NCBI GenBank assembly: GCA_001179505.1
Contig: CDMY01000425.1
Location: forward strand, 1 to 64,000
Direction of reading: 5' to 3'
DNA from: Vitrella brassicaformis
Lineage: Eukaryota > Sar > Vitrellaceae
DNA length: 64,000 bases
Below, one piece after another: positions 9,192 through 22,600 of this stretch. The position numbers and the translations under genes are program-made. The notes beneath the pieces are model-generated. The model made no database searches. It was not told the origin of the DNA and saw only the letters and a list, made by a program, of their open reading frames with translations. Each line of letters starts with the position of its first letter. The stretch's first letter is position 1.

Positions 9192-11610
9192 TCACATCCT
9201 TTGGTTGATGCTCTGTGTGCCGTTGGCCATCCTGCCGTTGTAGGGCGGCACTTGAGTGACGTGGCTGCATGCCCCTGCGCCCCCGTGCAGGTCGGGCCGC
9301 TCCTCGAGCGCCAGCCGCTCCACCTGGTCGCCGATGTGGTTGAGGGTGATGATCACGTCAGTACCCACACCCATGTAACTCTGAACAATCATGCAACATA
9401 CACAGACAGACAGACAGGGATGGAGGGAGGGAGGGAGGGGGCAGAGCGTGTCAACACACACAGTGAGACGGACAACACACACATACACATCAAGATGCGT
9501 ACCTGCACAGTGAGGTCGCCGCCGAAGTATCTGGCGAATGCGCGGCTGAGTGGGAGGCCGAAGCCGTAGCCAGCCATGTCAGCGCGGATGAAGTTGCCGG
9601 CGAGGTTCACTTGGTTGGCGGCACCGAAGTTAGCGTTGGAGTCGCTCACTGTCGAATACCTGACAATGATGGCATACGAGGGGAGACACACAGGGCGAGG
9701 ATGGATGGATGGATGGGCCACGAGGCCCCCTGGTCCCCGGCTCACCCGAACTCCCATATTTTGGCGAGCTTTGCTGGTGGAATGCCGCCGCCTGCAATCA
9801 TCGCATCCATGGAAGCCAGGTAGGACTACTGTGGCTGTCACTCACTCACTCCCTCGCCCATCCACCCTTCCCTCCCTCCCTCCGCCAAACTTACCTTTGT
9901 CTGATATTTTGATGATGACGTCTTCTTTGCCCTTGAAGACGTCAACCACCACCGGCGGCAGCTCAGACTCGTCAGTTATCAAGGCTGGTCGAGTCGACAC
10001 ACATACGACACCACACCCACATAGACGGGTGCATGTATGCATCATGCGCATTAGTGTGTGCGAACGCACGTGGCGGTGAGTCCTCCAGTGGTGACTGCAG
10101 CGAGTTGCCCATGGTGTAGAACTCCACAGTGGCACGCATGGAGTTCTTGAGGATCTCTGCACGCAACGCAACGCACACAGGATGACACAGGTGCGCGTCA
10201 ACAGGTGTGTGTGTGTGAGAGAGAGGTAAGGGTGGAGACTGACCGATGACGATGAGCGAGAGGTGTTCGGGTATGAATGGGAATGCCGTGTTGATATTCC
10301 CCCCAATGTTGCACAGAGGCGCTATCCCGTAGGTGTGACGGCACGACTCACGAACCTCCTCTGCTCGATCCTGACATACACATACGGACCGGACCGGACA
10401 CACAAGCATGGCGCCCGTCGTCACAGCACCGTCGGATCTCTCGTCTCAGCCCGCCCGCCTACCCTAATGACGTCTGCAGGCTTGCACTCCAGATTGATGC
10501 ACCCAGCCCAGCCGCTCTGTCAGACACGCACACACACACACACATGGGCGCGGTGCGGTGCGGTGCCTGACTGGATGGGATGCCGTGTGTCGGTTGGTAT
10601 GTACCGTACCCTTGGGTAGTGCAGTGCGACTAAATGGTCGATCATGGTCCGCCTGGATATGCGGAAGAGGAAGAACCGGTCGAGGAATGCGTCGATCTTC
10701 AGGTCGGGACACACCATCTGCAGCTGCTTCAAACCCTGACCCATGAAGTCGACTGCAGTGCACACACACACACACACACACGACAGACAGACAGACAGAC
10801 GGACGGACAGACAGACAGAGGGATGGGGGCAAGCCAGCTGCCTGTGTTTTCTGTGGTTCGTGCCTGTTCTGTCGTGGGCTCCTCTCTGCTCCTCCAGGAA
10901 CCTGCTCGTTCACACACACACACACACACACGCCATCGATCCATCCATCCGTCCCTGTCTGTCTGCATGGTCTCATTCACTCACTTGATGAAGTCGGTCT
11001 CCGCCTTTTTGCTGTCGATGGAAGGCACTTTCAGAAGCTTGGCAAACGTCTGAAACACACACCAACCACACACAAACACACATACTCATTCCCGCCTGTT
11101 TGTTTTCCTGCTGCCCCCTCCCCATCTGTATGTATGTACCATGTAGTAGGTGTCGTATGTTTGCCTGACGAAGGGGTTGCCGATGACGATGAAGGGCAGC
11201 CGGTGGAAATCATACAGACGGTGCGCCAAGCGAATGGACAGCTGCTGACGGACCCATTCAGCACTGACAAGACAGACAAACAGACACAACACAATCAATC
11301 ACCTCGTACATGCTCTTTCGTTAATTTCTCTTGTTGTCTGTCTGTCTGTCTGTCTGTCGCTTTGGTTCCTTTCTTGGTGTGTTACTTACTTTTTGATGAG
11401 TGCGCTATCGCCGTATGAGTTGGTCTGCAGCAGTGCCTGCATGGTCATGGGCTGGATGGCCGTCCGGTGCGCGTAGCTCTCGATGGCCCCTATCCGCTGC
11501 CACAGCTTGTCCAGGTTGCAAAACATGCCCTCCCCACCACCCGCAGCGCTCAGCCCCAGAGCACGCTTCCCCGCCGACATGGCAGCGTTGGTGGACACGA
11601 TGCTTGACAT
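9192..11610 (-). CDS. Mitochondrial PDK/BCKDK-type protein kinase
   Basis: Twelve exons from the start at 11610: 11610-11390, 11263-11140, 11049-10985, 10901-10864, 10752-10610, 10516-10463, 10370-10244, 10156-10070, 9984-9895, 9791-9746, 9659-9503, 9380-9192; 446 residues. The family phosphorylates the E1 alpha subunit of pyruvate or branched-chain ketoacid dehydrogenase and so shuts the complex off. It has a GHKL (histidine-kinase-like) ATP site: N-box EILKNSMRATVE, G1 box DKGGGIPPAKL, G2 region GYGFGLPLSRAFARYFGGDL, G3 GVGTDVIITL. The N-terminal helical part includes FIVIGNPFVRQTYDTYY and DRFFLFRISRRTMIDHL. The 38-nt fourth exon is needed to keep the frame and ends at a GC donor. Pyruvate and branched-chain substrates cannot be told apart. 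Its start faces the RS-rich gene across about 395 bp. Confidence 0.9.
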
Positions 11611-12004
11611 GGATAAGTAAGAAATGGGAAGACCAGGTGTCGAACGCCTCTCTCTAGAGGTGGGGAAAGGACTTGGCACGAGGACTGCCGTTCACACACA
11701 CACATCGATAGAACATTGACAACTCTTCTGTCCATTTCACAGCTCTTCTGCCTGCGTGGCTGTCCACACGCACACCTACCTGCACAGGTCGGCTGGACCG
11801 AGTTGTGCCGCTTCACGACTCTATTCGCCGAGGGAAATCATTGTTTGCATCATCTGTGAGAACACAGCTGCTGGGAGAGTAAATTCTAAGCTCGCAGAAG
11901 TCGGAAAGCTCGCAAAGTTGGGAGTGCTGCAAGCCGCTCCTGCTCCTCACTAAGGTCCCCATCCCTTCCGTTAACGGCTTTCTTGCAGAAGAAGCGGAAC
12001 TCAG
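11611..12004. promoter_or_regulatory. Shared divergent upstream region (kinase / RS-rich gene)
   Basis: This 394-bp interval separates two divergent start codons, so it must hold the 5' ends of both transcripts. I see no distinct TATA-like or repeated motif that I could assign. Confidence 0.4.
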
Positions 12005-14184
12005 ATGCGAAGGTGCGATTCCATACACCACACACACATGAAACGTGGTGAAGGGGAGATGCATCGCCCTGGATGTGCTGTTGTGCTGCTTCAGGTTTGA
12101 TGGGAGGCCGCCGGGTCGCCTACGAGGCTCTGGACGACGGCCGGTAGGGTAGAAATATGGGCGAGAGATTGAGCTCAGGGGACCCTTTCCCGTGTGTGTG
12201 TGTGTGTGCTGTTCGTTCCATGCCAGGTGTCGCCTCGTCTGCCTCCCTCTCCCGACGGTCGCTATAGCCCTTCCCCTCCCGGCCCTCCGAGGCGCACCAA
12301 CTCCAGACAGCACGACTTCATGCCCCTAGATGACCGTCGTCCTCCCCGTGACTTCACGCCTCCTTACCGTGGCAGCCCGTCACCCTCCCGACCGCCACCG
12401 CCCAGCAGGCGGCGCAGCGACGTCCGCGGCAGTGGGCCAGAGCCGTCGAGGTGGGAGATGGACAGAGGGCCGCGCGATCACTCTCCCCATGGGCCGATGC
12501 GCCACTCGCGTCCGAGCAGCCGCTCCAGGTCACCATCTCCCCCGCGCAAGGCTGCACGGAGTGAGAGAGGCCGCGGTTTGCCCTCGCCACGATCGCAGGA
12601 CAGGAGGCCGCCCAGCCGGCCGGGAGAGGGGAGGGACAGGCGGATGTTCGACTCTCGTGACCGGTCGTCATCTCGATCTCGTTCGGTGATATCGCGCCAT
12701 CGGCTGTCGCGCTCGCCCATCGTCGACCGCAGACGACGGTCCAGAGAAGACATGGAACGTAAGCAGCGACACGATCCATCCGTGCATATACGGGGTCTGC
12801 ATGTATTCGTTTTCGCTGCCTGTCGCTGATCCACCATATAGGTTCCAGGCGCCGCGCCCTCAGCCCGCTAAGGCAGGAGCCGCTGCCCCCCCTCCATCCT
12901 CGCCCCAACGATCGGCCGCTCTTCAATGGTCGCCGCGATCGATCGCCACCTCACGCCCTCGACCGCTCACGTCACCCGCCGCCATACCCGCACCCACATC
13001 CGGCATCGCTGATCGCCGATTTCCCTCTCAAGCCACGACTCGTCCACCCAGAGCCGAGGCATCACCAGCCGGACGTTTTGAGGGTGCCTGCCGGCCCCAA
13101 CACCAACCCCATTCCGTCGCCCAGCAGCGCGTCCAACAACGGTCATGGTCGGCCTTACTCGCGGGATCGGTCAGTGAGGCGAGGAGAGAGGGAGGCCGAG
13201 CCTCAGCGGACGTCGCCCATCACACCGTCGATGCGCGCCAAGGACGTGGATAGGGAGCTGGTGCTGCCCGAGATGCCTCAGGAGCATCCCGAGCGTCAGC
13301 GGGACGATGGGAGGGGGGACAAAGGAGGAGATGTGTCCAGGAGGAACCATGAGATCAAGCGGAAACGGGAGGAGTCACCGAGGCAAGCTGAGGAGGACGC
13401 GCAATGGTCGGGGGCCGCCGAGAGCGTGGCCGCCGCAGCTGCTGCGGAGGCTGCGGGTGCTGCTCTGAGCAAGGCTAAGGCTGGTGATGGTCCTGCTCAA
13501 GCAGCTGGGGGTTTTGTGGTGACGAGGTTGCCCCCCAAGCGACGCATCAGTATCATGTTGCCGCTCAGGCAGAAGGAGGAGCCCAACCAGACGGCCGACA
13601 AGCAAGCGGGACGTGAGCGGGACGACAAGGCGGCGGAGGTTCACGGGAGAGAGGAGGAGCCAGCCAGCGAGCCCACCAAGGAGGCCTCCGAGCCAGTGGT
13701 CGCCCAGGCAGAAACGACACACCATCATCCCCTGCCACAGCCCCCAGCCGTCCAGCACCAGGAGGACATCCATGAAGAGCCGGCAAAGGCGCCGCCGCTT
13801 CCGGCGGGCGATGTGGATGGGGCTGGGGATGCCGTGGATGCGTATCGGCCTGTGAATTGGACCAGCTGTGCTCTGACGGGCCACTGGGCGCTGCTGGAGG
13901 GAGGGGAGAAGCTGAGGGCACTGCTGACCGGTCGGCTGGACGACGCCCTCGACGACCGACAGAAGGAGCAACTCGCCATGGCTGCAAACAGGTGGGTGGG
14001 TCGGGATAGCTGCACGAAAGGGGAGGGAGACTCTGGTCAGTGGGGCTTGGTGCATTTGTTTGTTGATGGCTTTTTGTGCAGGCGTGCACTGTGGGTGCAG
14101 CTGGTGTGCCGCAACTGGCTGGTGGGCCAAGGGGACGATGCAGAGGCATCAGAGAGCAACCCGCCCTCTTCACGACCTGATTGA
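12005..14184 (+). CDS. RS/SP-rich nuclear protein (splicing-factor-like)
   Basis: Five exons: 12005-12012, 12095-12143, 12227-12758, 12842-13991, 14082-14184; 613 residues. The first coding exon is only 8 nt (Met, Arg and part of a codon). It is inferred because it is the upstream ATG joining the open frame through two GT-AG junctions, so the start is the weakest part. The first 200 residues are an RS/SP domain (RSRSPSPPRKAARSERGRG, DRSSSRSRSVISRHRLSRSP) typical of splicing-related nuclear proteins. The middle is disordered and rich in Pro, Glu and Ala, with a KRKREE basic patch. The last about 90 residues look folded (YRPVNWTSCALTGHWALLEG, ALWVQLVCRNWLVG). No RRM is present. The exact family is unrecognised. 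Confidence 0.7.
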
Positions 14185-14437
14185 GCAGTGAAAAGGGCGT
14201 GTGTAATGGGGGGAGTGTGTAATGGGCAGAGTGTTGATTTCATGGGTGTTCTATCTATCTAGATAGGCAGCTGATATGCATGGTACCTCACCTCCATGAA
14301 CACGCGACGTTCGTATGGTATGGTTGGTACGGTGGGGTCACATTGACGCACTATCGATAAAAAGAACATGTCGGCGAAAAGTTACCGCACAGAAACGCGT
14401 ACGCCCTAACGTCCCCTCACGTCCTCAACTCACTCAC

Positions 14438-16332
14438 TCACGCACTGTCCGCTGTCTTGAGAACCTTGGATGGGCGCTCGCCTCCCTCGCCCCCCTCACT
14501 ACTCCCACCCCTGCTCTGTCTCTTCTGCCGGTCAACAAAGTCCTGCAAGCTGTCAACTCCAATCCCCCTCTTGGCCAGCCCCTCACGCAGAGCCGTCTCC
14601 AGCCCCTCGCCGCCATCCAGAGTGACGGCCCTCCCGCCAGGCACCACGAAGAGCATGCTCGATTGGTCGATCCAGCGGAACTGAGGCTTCAGAGCATCCC
14701 CCGCCTCGCCGGAGATGTCAGAGAAGTACCGCTGGAAGTCCGTGTTGTTGAAGGCGTGCTCGAAGCCGTGGAGCCAGAGGATGATGCCCTTGTCAGTGTC
14801 GAGGATGAGTCGATCCTCGCCCACCAAGTCGCCCTCCACATTGGTGTTGAAGTCCCACAGCGACCGCATGAGGTGTAGATAGTTGGCGTGCACAGACACG
14901 TCCGGGATGCCGGGATCGGCCATGAAGTACGCAAAAAGCCGACCGGTGACGTATGCATCGTAGCCTGCGAACGCGCGAATGCACACACACAAACGTCACG
15001 CCCCTATGTCCACCGGGGTGGCTGATGTGCGGTCATTTCGCACTAGCGTACCTGCTTCGTGGAACTTGGCGTTGCCCGCATCTGCTCGGTAGGTGTCGAA
15101 GCCCTCAGCCATGACGAACTCCACCGGCAGGGAAGACCTCTCTGCCAGCTGCTCAGTAAGGTCCTCCAGACCTACGCACGCACACGACATCAATCCATCA
15201 CACGATAAGCCGACCTCTCTTCTGCACTGTCCTCCTTCCCACACCTGACCTGTGGAATCGAATTGCTTGTCGGGATGATGAGAGGCCAGCACTGCAGAAG
15301 CAGACGACAAGAGCCCCCTGCTTCTGTGTCCGTCTTACCTCTGTGTTTCTGCATACGTTTTGTGTCGTAGGTGGTCGGCAGGAGGGCTGCCTTGGCCTTC
15401 TTGAAAGCCGCCGCACCGTCCGGCAGCGGCGCCTCCATCCGGTGATACAGGAACAGGAGGTCGTAGAGGCCATTGTGGACCACGACCGGCTTTCTCGACT
15501 TACATATCATCTTCCACACACGCCGGAGGCCCACCTGCTCACGGAATACCTTCCTCTTGGCCGCCTTGTCGCGCTCCTCCCTCTCCTGTTTCTCCTCCAC
15601 GGTCAGGTTGAGCACCACCCTCTGTGGAATCCACCTGCTCTTGCCGGGGCGGGTTTCGACGATGAGATGCGGGAATCTTGCCTCGATGGTCTCGCGCACA
15701 GCCCGAGCTAAGAATGTGTTACAGTTGGGGAGGACAAGCTCCTTGGCGCCGCTCTGCAGCATGGCACCCACGCTCTCCATGACGTTCGCCAGGTAGCTGA
15801 TGTCGTCCTGTCTGGTGAGTTCGATCTTGTGCTGCGGCCTGCCGGGCATGTCAAGAGGGTCTAGTTGCTGCGGTGTTGGGAAGAGTGACTCGGCGAGATT
15901 TCTCTCGCCGGCAGCGTCGAGGTACGAGATGCCCTTGCTCATCCAGCGGCCGAAGTCAAATGAATGGGATCGCAGAAAGTCCATCGAGGACGAATCGATA
16001 AGAAGCTGCTGGGAGAAGCTGTCATTGTGGGCCCGGGGGAAGCAATAGAAGTTGAAGGGCCGCACTTCATATGTGCGCTTGCCGCTGCCACTGCTGTCTT
16101 GACCCTCCGCGAACAGACAGACGCCCCACTGTGCGATTCCGTACTGAGATGCGACTTTCTGCATCTTGCCGTAACGCACATCTGGAGTGTCGCTGGCTGA
16201 GATCTTGGTAAAGGGGTTGCTGTTGAGAGTGATGCCTGTCATCTCGAGGTCAATGGCGATGAAGGCCGCCGATGGAACTGCTGCTTCGAACATACACATG
16301 GCCTCCTCGGCGTTGTCGGTATCAACATTCAT
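14438..16332 (-). CDS. PARN-type poly(A)-specific ribonuclease (CAF1/DEDD family)
   Basis: Four exons from 16332: 16332-15339, 15291-15250, 15171-15052, 14964-14438; 560 residues. The family removes poly(A) tails, 3' to 5', from mRNAs and from maturing small RNAs. The DEDD exonuclease core is complete: FIAIDLEMTGI gives Asp28 and Glu30; VVVHNGLYDLLFLYH carries the third acidic residue; HEAGYDAYVTGRLF carries the fourth, in the HxAxxDxxxT form of DEDDh enzymes. SSSMDFLRSHSFDFGRWMSKGISYL also matches PARN. The C-terminus is basic (DRQKRQSRGG) and could act as a nuclear signal. The 47-nt second intron (15292-15338, on the minus strand) is among the shortest here and has a perfect internal inverted repeat. 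Confidence 0.9.
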
Positions 16333-16679
16333 GGCTGAAAGAACAGAAGGTGTCTACAGACACAAACAGGCACAAGATGCGTTGACAGATCTATGTGGAA
16401 AGCACGGGGAAAGCACAACGGAGAAGGCGGAATATGGGTCGCGGATGCGAGCTTGATTGGTGTGGATCGAGATCTCCGTTGAGGTGTGCATCGGGCCCGA
16501 CCAAGTTGACATGCAGGACCATCTGCACTGTGTTTGACCCACGAAGCGCCAAGAGAAGCTGAGAGTTCGGCGGCGTACTCGCCGGTGATGGCAGGGCGCA
16601 AAGCGTCACACATGTGCACAGCGGATAGCCCTTGTTCAGAATCTACATCCCTTATTTGTCCATGAATGCACGTCACGTC
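16333..16679. other. Short spacer between two minus-strand genes
   Basis: This is about 350 bp between the start of the PARN-like gene and the stop of the large mosaic gene. There is no clear coding sequence; it presumably holds a 3' UTR and the PARN promoter. Confidence 0.4.
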
Positions 16680-19600
16680 CTATAAAGACGAAATGAGTCC
16701 AAAGCACTGCCTGCCGGGACTGAGAGTTTCTTCCAGACACGTGTCGTCCCACACAGCCTCCACATAGTTCAGCGCCTGAGACAAGCTGCTCTGCAATGCG
16801 GGATCGCCCGTCTGACACGAAACATCCATGTAATCACGTTTGCCTATGTCTATGTCTATGTATCTCTCTCTCTCCGTGTGCGTGTGTCTTTGTCGCTACC
16901 TGATTGGAAGCATCGGCCCCCCAGCACATGCCTGTCTGTGAGCTGGTCAGGGCACAAACGTGGTGCCGCCCACACGACAGCGTCGAAAGAGAATAGCTGT
17001 CACGCGACCGCTTTGCCTGAAAGACATGCAGAAAGAGACACGACCAGGTGGTGGTAAGGCCATGTCTCACCCACACACCCGCCCATGCACGCACCTTTAT
17101 CGTCCCCGTTGTGCCGTCGACGGCAAGCCAGTTCACCTTTTCGCTGAGCCCCGCGGCAGAAGCATCCCCGGTACCACTTCCCGTCTCTACCTCTGATACA
17201 TCCATGCACCTCGCAGACGCCCACACACCGCTTGTCGGCCCCATATCGTTCTCGGCCACGCACTCGGCGTTCTGTCCGGGTGTGCTGGCCACTATGTATG
17301 CCGCGGTGCATGTTTTGGTGGGCGAGTAGCACGAGCATGTGGCAAGGAATGACGGGGCGGGGTAGACGTTGCTGCAGCGGGTGGATGTCTGCGCCAGGCC
17401 GCCAGAGAAGGTCGACTGCACGTTGGACGAGGAGGCTCTATAGACAGTGCTGTTGAAGTTTAGACACCTGAATCAACAAACACAGCACACGACAAACATA
17501 GAGAGAGACATCAGCTTGCCATTCCCTCTGCCTACAGTGCTTGCGCATAGACGCCCGTGCCGTTGTTCTTGTTATATGCAGCGCACGTATCGCCGGCAGC
17601 CCTCGGTCCCAGACAGTTGGCTGCTGACGTGCTGGAGTAGCAGAAGCAGCCGGCGAGCGTGAAACCGGCCGTGGTGTTGCAGCTGACCTGCACTCCGCTG
17701 CCGAACAAAGTCGAGCTGAGCCCACTCACCTCGGAGGTCTGATCGAGAAGGGCGTTAGACGCAAACTCCACACATCGGGCCTGACAACCATAGACATACA
17801 GAGAGAGAGAGAGAGAGAGAGACCTATCCACGTGCGGCCACGTACACACGAGGCCAGTCCACCTCTGTGTGTACCTGTGCTTCGACGGTCTGTCCGTCCT
17901 CGCCGTTAATGGCAATGCAGCTCTGGGTGGCCACAACGACTCTGGTGCCGTCACATGCGCCGCCCGCTGAAGGGCGACAGCCGCACCCCACCAGCACTTG
18001 CCCAGCAGGACAGTCCGCACTCGCCTCGTCGCCCACATTAGTCCCAGATGGACCATCCCATTGCACACTCACCGACAGGGCCTTCATAAAGGAGACAAAG
18101 AAATGGTAACTTGTGTGTCGGCATTGTCCATTGTCGTGTGCTGCTTACGAATGTGCCGGAGTCAGCTTGTGACGGGTAATCCATGTTGAGAAAGGACAGC
18201 TGCCGCACATCACTCGACGCCCCTCCCCGTCCCGCCCCCTCATGAGACCCCTCCACCCACAGCACCTCCCTCCCTAGCCTCCTTCGCGACACCATCATGC
18301 CACCATTGTCCCCACCGCCAGCTGCATGAGCCGCCTTAAGTCGTCCCGCCGTCTCGTCCATCTGCTGCAGCCGTCTGCTGGGCGTTGAAATAGATCGATC
18401 GCCGAAGTTGAAGCAGTCGAGGAGGCTATAGTAGTCGGACGTGGCCTGCCGCTCGAGACACGTCTGAGTGTCGGTATCGTTGGCATCCTCGATCGTGAGG
18501 AACTCTGAGGGGGCCTGCGCCATGTCCAGGACGAAGGGCGTCCAGAAGTTGTCGTCAACGGCTGGGCTGACAGGGGTGTAGCGATCGATGAAGAACGTGC
18601 CGCTAGTGTTGGTCCGGTACACAGACAGAGAGGCGTCGGCCACTGTGAACCCACCTGACGACCTGCACGAATGCACGAAAGACACGGACAGTGACTATTG
18701 AGTCGTTCATTGAGTCACTCACGTGGTCCAGAGGTGTATGAATGGCCTGAGGAAGCAGGAGGACGTGTTGCCGGCCGGGCTCTGCGAACAAGCGGCGGTG
18801 TCGTCCTCCTGCACCACTATCACCTCAGGCCCATAGGAGTTGGTGTCGTCGCGAAGCAAACCGGCACGAACCAGACGCCCCTGGATGTTCAAATCGCGGA
18901 TGCTGCATGACGTAATGCGACGAGACGCCAGCACTCACTGTGACGGGGACAGCACGATCTCTTTCGTCTCTTCGTGTGACTCACATGGCCTTGTCGCTCG
19001 CCTCGTTGGTGTCATCGATGAGCAGCCGGATGTAGCGAGCCGTGCGAGTGGGCGTGCTCATGGTGTGCGTCGATACCAACTGTCACACACAAAGGAAACA
19101 TGCAGGTGTCTCATGAGGTTGATTGAGTGCACGGATGTCACTTACCGTGCCGGCGGGGTTGGCAGTGACGGGATCGATGAGGTCGTGCCACCAGTCGGTG
19201 TCGTTGTTGCGGACCTGAATGGTGTAGTTCCTGCGGGCATTGTGATGCATGACAGACACATGAACAATGGGACACTCATTTCCCTGCGCTTCACCTGATT
19301 GAGTTCGCGCCGCCTGTGCCACTTTCGATTTCGACACTCTCGATGGAGTAGAACCTGCCAGCAACATGCACACGACATTGCACTGCACGAGACACACACA
19401 CAGTGTTCGCAAAGAGCCTGCTGACGCCTGCAGGTCCACTTCAAGTGTGTGCGGCGGCGAGGTGTCGCTTTCCCAGTAAGTGTTGGTGGGGTCTCCGTCA
19501 ATGGCCTTGTTGGCGTCCCCTGTTGCGCTGTTCGCCGTGATTGTCACACCACTATTCTCCTCCAGGTCTCCCAGAGAATCTGTCAATCCAGACACAAATC

Positions 19601-22600
19601 GAGCCGTCGCAATGCATTGTCCTCTGTGCCTTTCTCACGGACCTCCGAAGTCGACACATGCTTTATTGTGCCAGGCGGTCCAGCAGGCCATGTCGGTGGC
19701 CACGTGGAGGTCCATGTCCAGGACGTTGGAGCCCCACTCGAGCAGCAGCACCGTGTAGCTCAGCGGCGACCCCGCTGTCATGGTCACGTCAGGCACCAGA
19801 TTCACGTCAGCCGTTCCTGTCCCTCGCGCAATGTCCACGTCACTCTGACACACATACATGTAGTGTGATGTCTCTCTTTCTGTCGCTTCGGTTTTGCTCC
19901 CTGGGTGGTGCTACCGTGATGGTGAAGGTGTGTGGGACGTAGCCGGTGGCTGATGCCTCCAGCGACGTGGCGCTGGTGGCGATCGACACGCTGTAGGTGC
20001 CGAAAGCGTCAGTCGACGTCGCTGCGTGAATCAATGACAAATGCGTTTGTGCGGCCGTGGAGGTGGAGGTGAGAGAGACCACCGACTTACCGTTTACCGA
20101 TGCCCCCGCGATTGGGTAGTGCGTGAGGGCGTCCCGGACAAAGCCTTCTACAGTGATTGTGGTCGACGCCGTCACATCGTCGCAGGCGTCGGTCTCCAGG
20201 AAAATCTCAAAACGGTCCTGCACGCACCCCACAACATCCACCCACACATATACATAATGCAGATACACACACATCTCTCCCGCCCTCCATCTTACAGTGA
20301 AGGTGTTGTTGGAGATCCTGATGTTGACACTCCCAGTGCCAGAGAGCGACGCCACGCTGCCAAAAGCCCTCACAGCGTCACTGGCTTCCCGTGTGAGGAA
20401 GGCAAACACCGGAGTGTTGCCGGTCACCCCCGTCAGCGTGCCCGCCTCTACAATGGTGCCGTCGATCGAGTGCTGACCCTTGGGTATGGCCAGCCAGCCG
20501 ACGGTCTCTGTGGTGGGGTGGGGGGGCTGCAGGTCGATGCCGCCGCCCTCGAGCGCCACACGGAAGCTGATGTGCTCGGTGATGGCGGTCGTGGGGGAGG
20601 CTTGGCGGGTCTTGACGAAGTTGGGAGACACGTAGGATTGCACCTGCACGTATTGATGTATCCAAGCATCAGACAGAGAGGCAGCATGGCAAGGGACGGT
20701 GGGTTGATCTGAACGGCTTACTTGTGTGATGACGACGATGGATGAGCTGTAGGAGGAGTTGAAGGGTATGGGGAAGGTGACGGAGTGGAAAGCCCCCCCG
20801 CTGATGCTGACCGTGCCAACCTACCCGTCACAACACAAGACCCAGCATCCACCACCAATCCACCTGACGTCAAGTACCTGGAAAGGCACCCCGGCGTCTG
20901 TGTGGTATGCGCCCTCCTCCAGCGCCAGGAAGGGCAGCACCTCAGGCGGATGCTCGTCGTCACGACAACTAGGCTACACGCACAAAAGAGGTGTGATGCA
21001 TGCGTCCGTCCAAGCATGTGCGTCGTGTCTCATCCACCACCGTGTACGTGCGTGTATACCTCCTGCAGAGTGAGGTCGAAGCGCCACACAGACCCAGTGC
21101 CATCATAGCGGGGCGGCTGGATGCGCACCACCACATTGTTGGGACCATAGTACGTCGGGATACCTGTGCATTCGGCTACATGGATGCAGCCCCCTTGCCC
21201 TCTTGGCTGCCTCACCGCCGAATATCACAGGCCTGGTGAACGGCTCTGAGAGATCGATGGTCTTCCACCGGGACGTGGAGGTGATGGCGTCTGTGGTCCG
21301 CACGCCGAACTCGCCCACGTCTACAGCGGCGTGTGCGAGATCGACATTGAGCGACGCCCCTGCCACTGATGACTTGCCCCAGCAGTCCACTCGCCTGCAC
21401 ACACACGCATCCGTCCGTCCATCGTCCATGTATATGTCCAACACGGCACGTGGTTTGACCTGCCGTTGTATTGGAGGCCGCAGGAGAAGAGGGCACCTGC
21501 GCACATCTGCATACATAAACAGGTGAGGGGGACGCATTGACAGACAGGCATCAACAATTTATGTCTCTCTGTGTCGCTCACTCACAGTGGAGTATCCCCG
21601 GTCCGAGGGCGTCTGCGACACCTGCCCATGAGCATCCAGACCCCAACACCGCACGCTACCATCGGACACCAACCCACACGTGTGCCACCCCTTCATAGAC
21701 ACATCTGTGTAGTGGTATCCTGCACACACATACACACACACATATACACGAAGACACCGAAAGCCATCTAAAGTTCCCACCTGGCGCCAGTGTGGCGGGT
21801 GTGGTCTGGTGGTAGGTGCTGCTGCCGGTGCAAGCCACCGTCCCGTTGTCCATCACCTCACAACCATGGAACGCACCCGTCCGTTCAGGGACCGCACTGA
21901 ACTCAAACAGCTCCACATTCTTAACCATCACCGATGCGTCCACGCCGCCCCCACTGTCGGGTGGGTCGGCATTATAGTATCTGTTGGCCGCATAGATGCC
22001 GGTGCGTGCCAGGGATGGCATGCTAGTGTTGCTGAAGAGGATCGGCTCGCCAAGCAGTGTCCATGGCCGATAGGAGTTGATGCGGTAGTAGCCTGCGCGT
22101 GTTTGTGAAGGGGACAGACAGATGCATGGATGGCGATGATGACATAAAGGGTGTATATGTGAGTGTTTCATGTCTCATGCATACTCGTGGTGGATCATTG
22201 TGTGGACTGACCGCTGAAAAAGAGTCGGCTCCTCACCACTGCACGCACATACGACGCAAACACCAGCCACACGCCCAAATATGAAATCTTCCGCGTATTG
22301 GCGACTTTCTCGTCGCTCGCCTCTCACGTACGCCTCAGGTCGACGGCGTAGAAGTCCGACAGGTCCAATGTCCTCGTCAGCACCGCAGGAATCGAATCAA
22401 ATGCTTGGGACTGCTTAAGCGAGTTGGCCATACTGACCTCCACTGTCGACGTGTCGTTGTTGACCCGCGCCTCGATATAAAAGAAATGCTTCCGGGGCAC
22501 CGAATCGACCGCCGCATCTGCCGCAAAGAGGCCCGCCGCGAGAGTTGACAGTTCTGGTCGGAATTGTAGCGTGGCCAAGAGTGACCAGAGAGCTGAGCCT

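Noticed and set aside
13375-14130. 251-codon minus-strand frame opposite the RS-rich gene
   Set aside because: The plus strand fits the spliced RS protein; the minus frame is its GC-rich antisense shadow.
22093-22331. Extra exon within the largest intron of the mosaic gene
   Set aside because: Direct joining of 22332 to 22092 keeps the frame; no conserved peptide is needed between.
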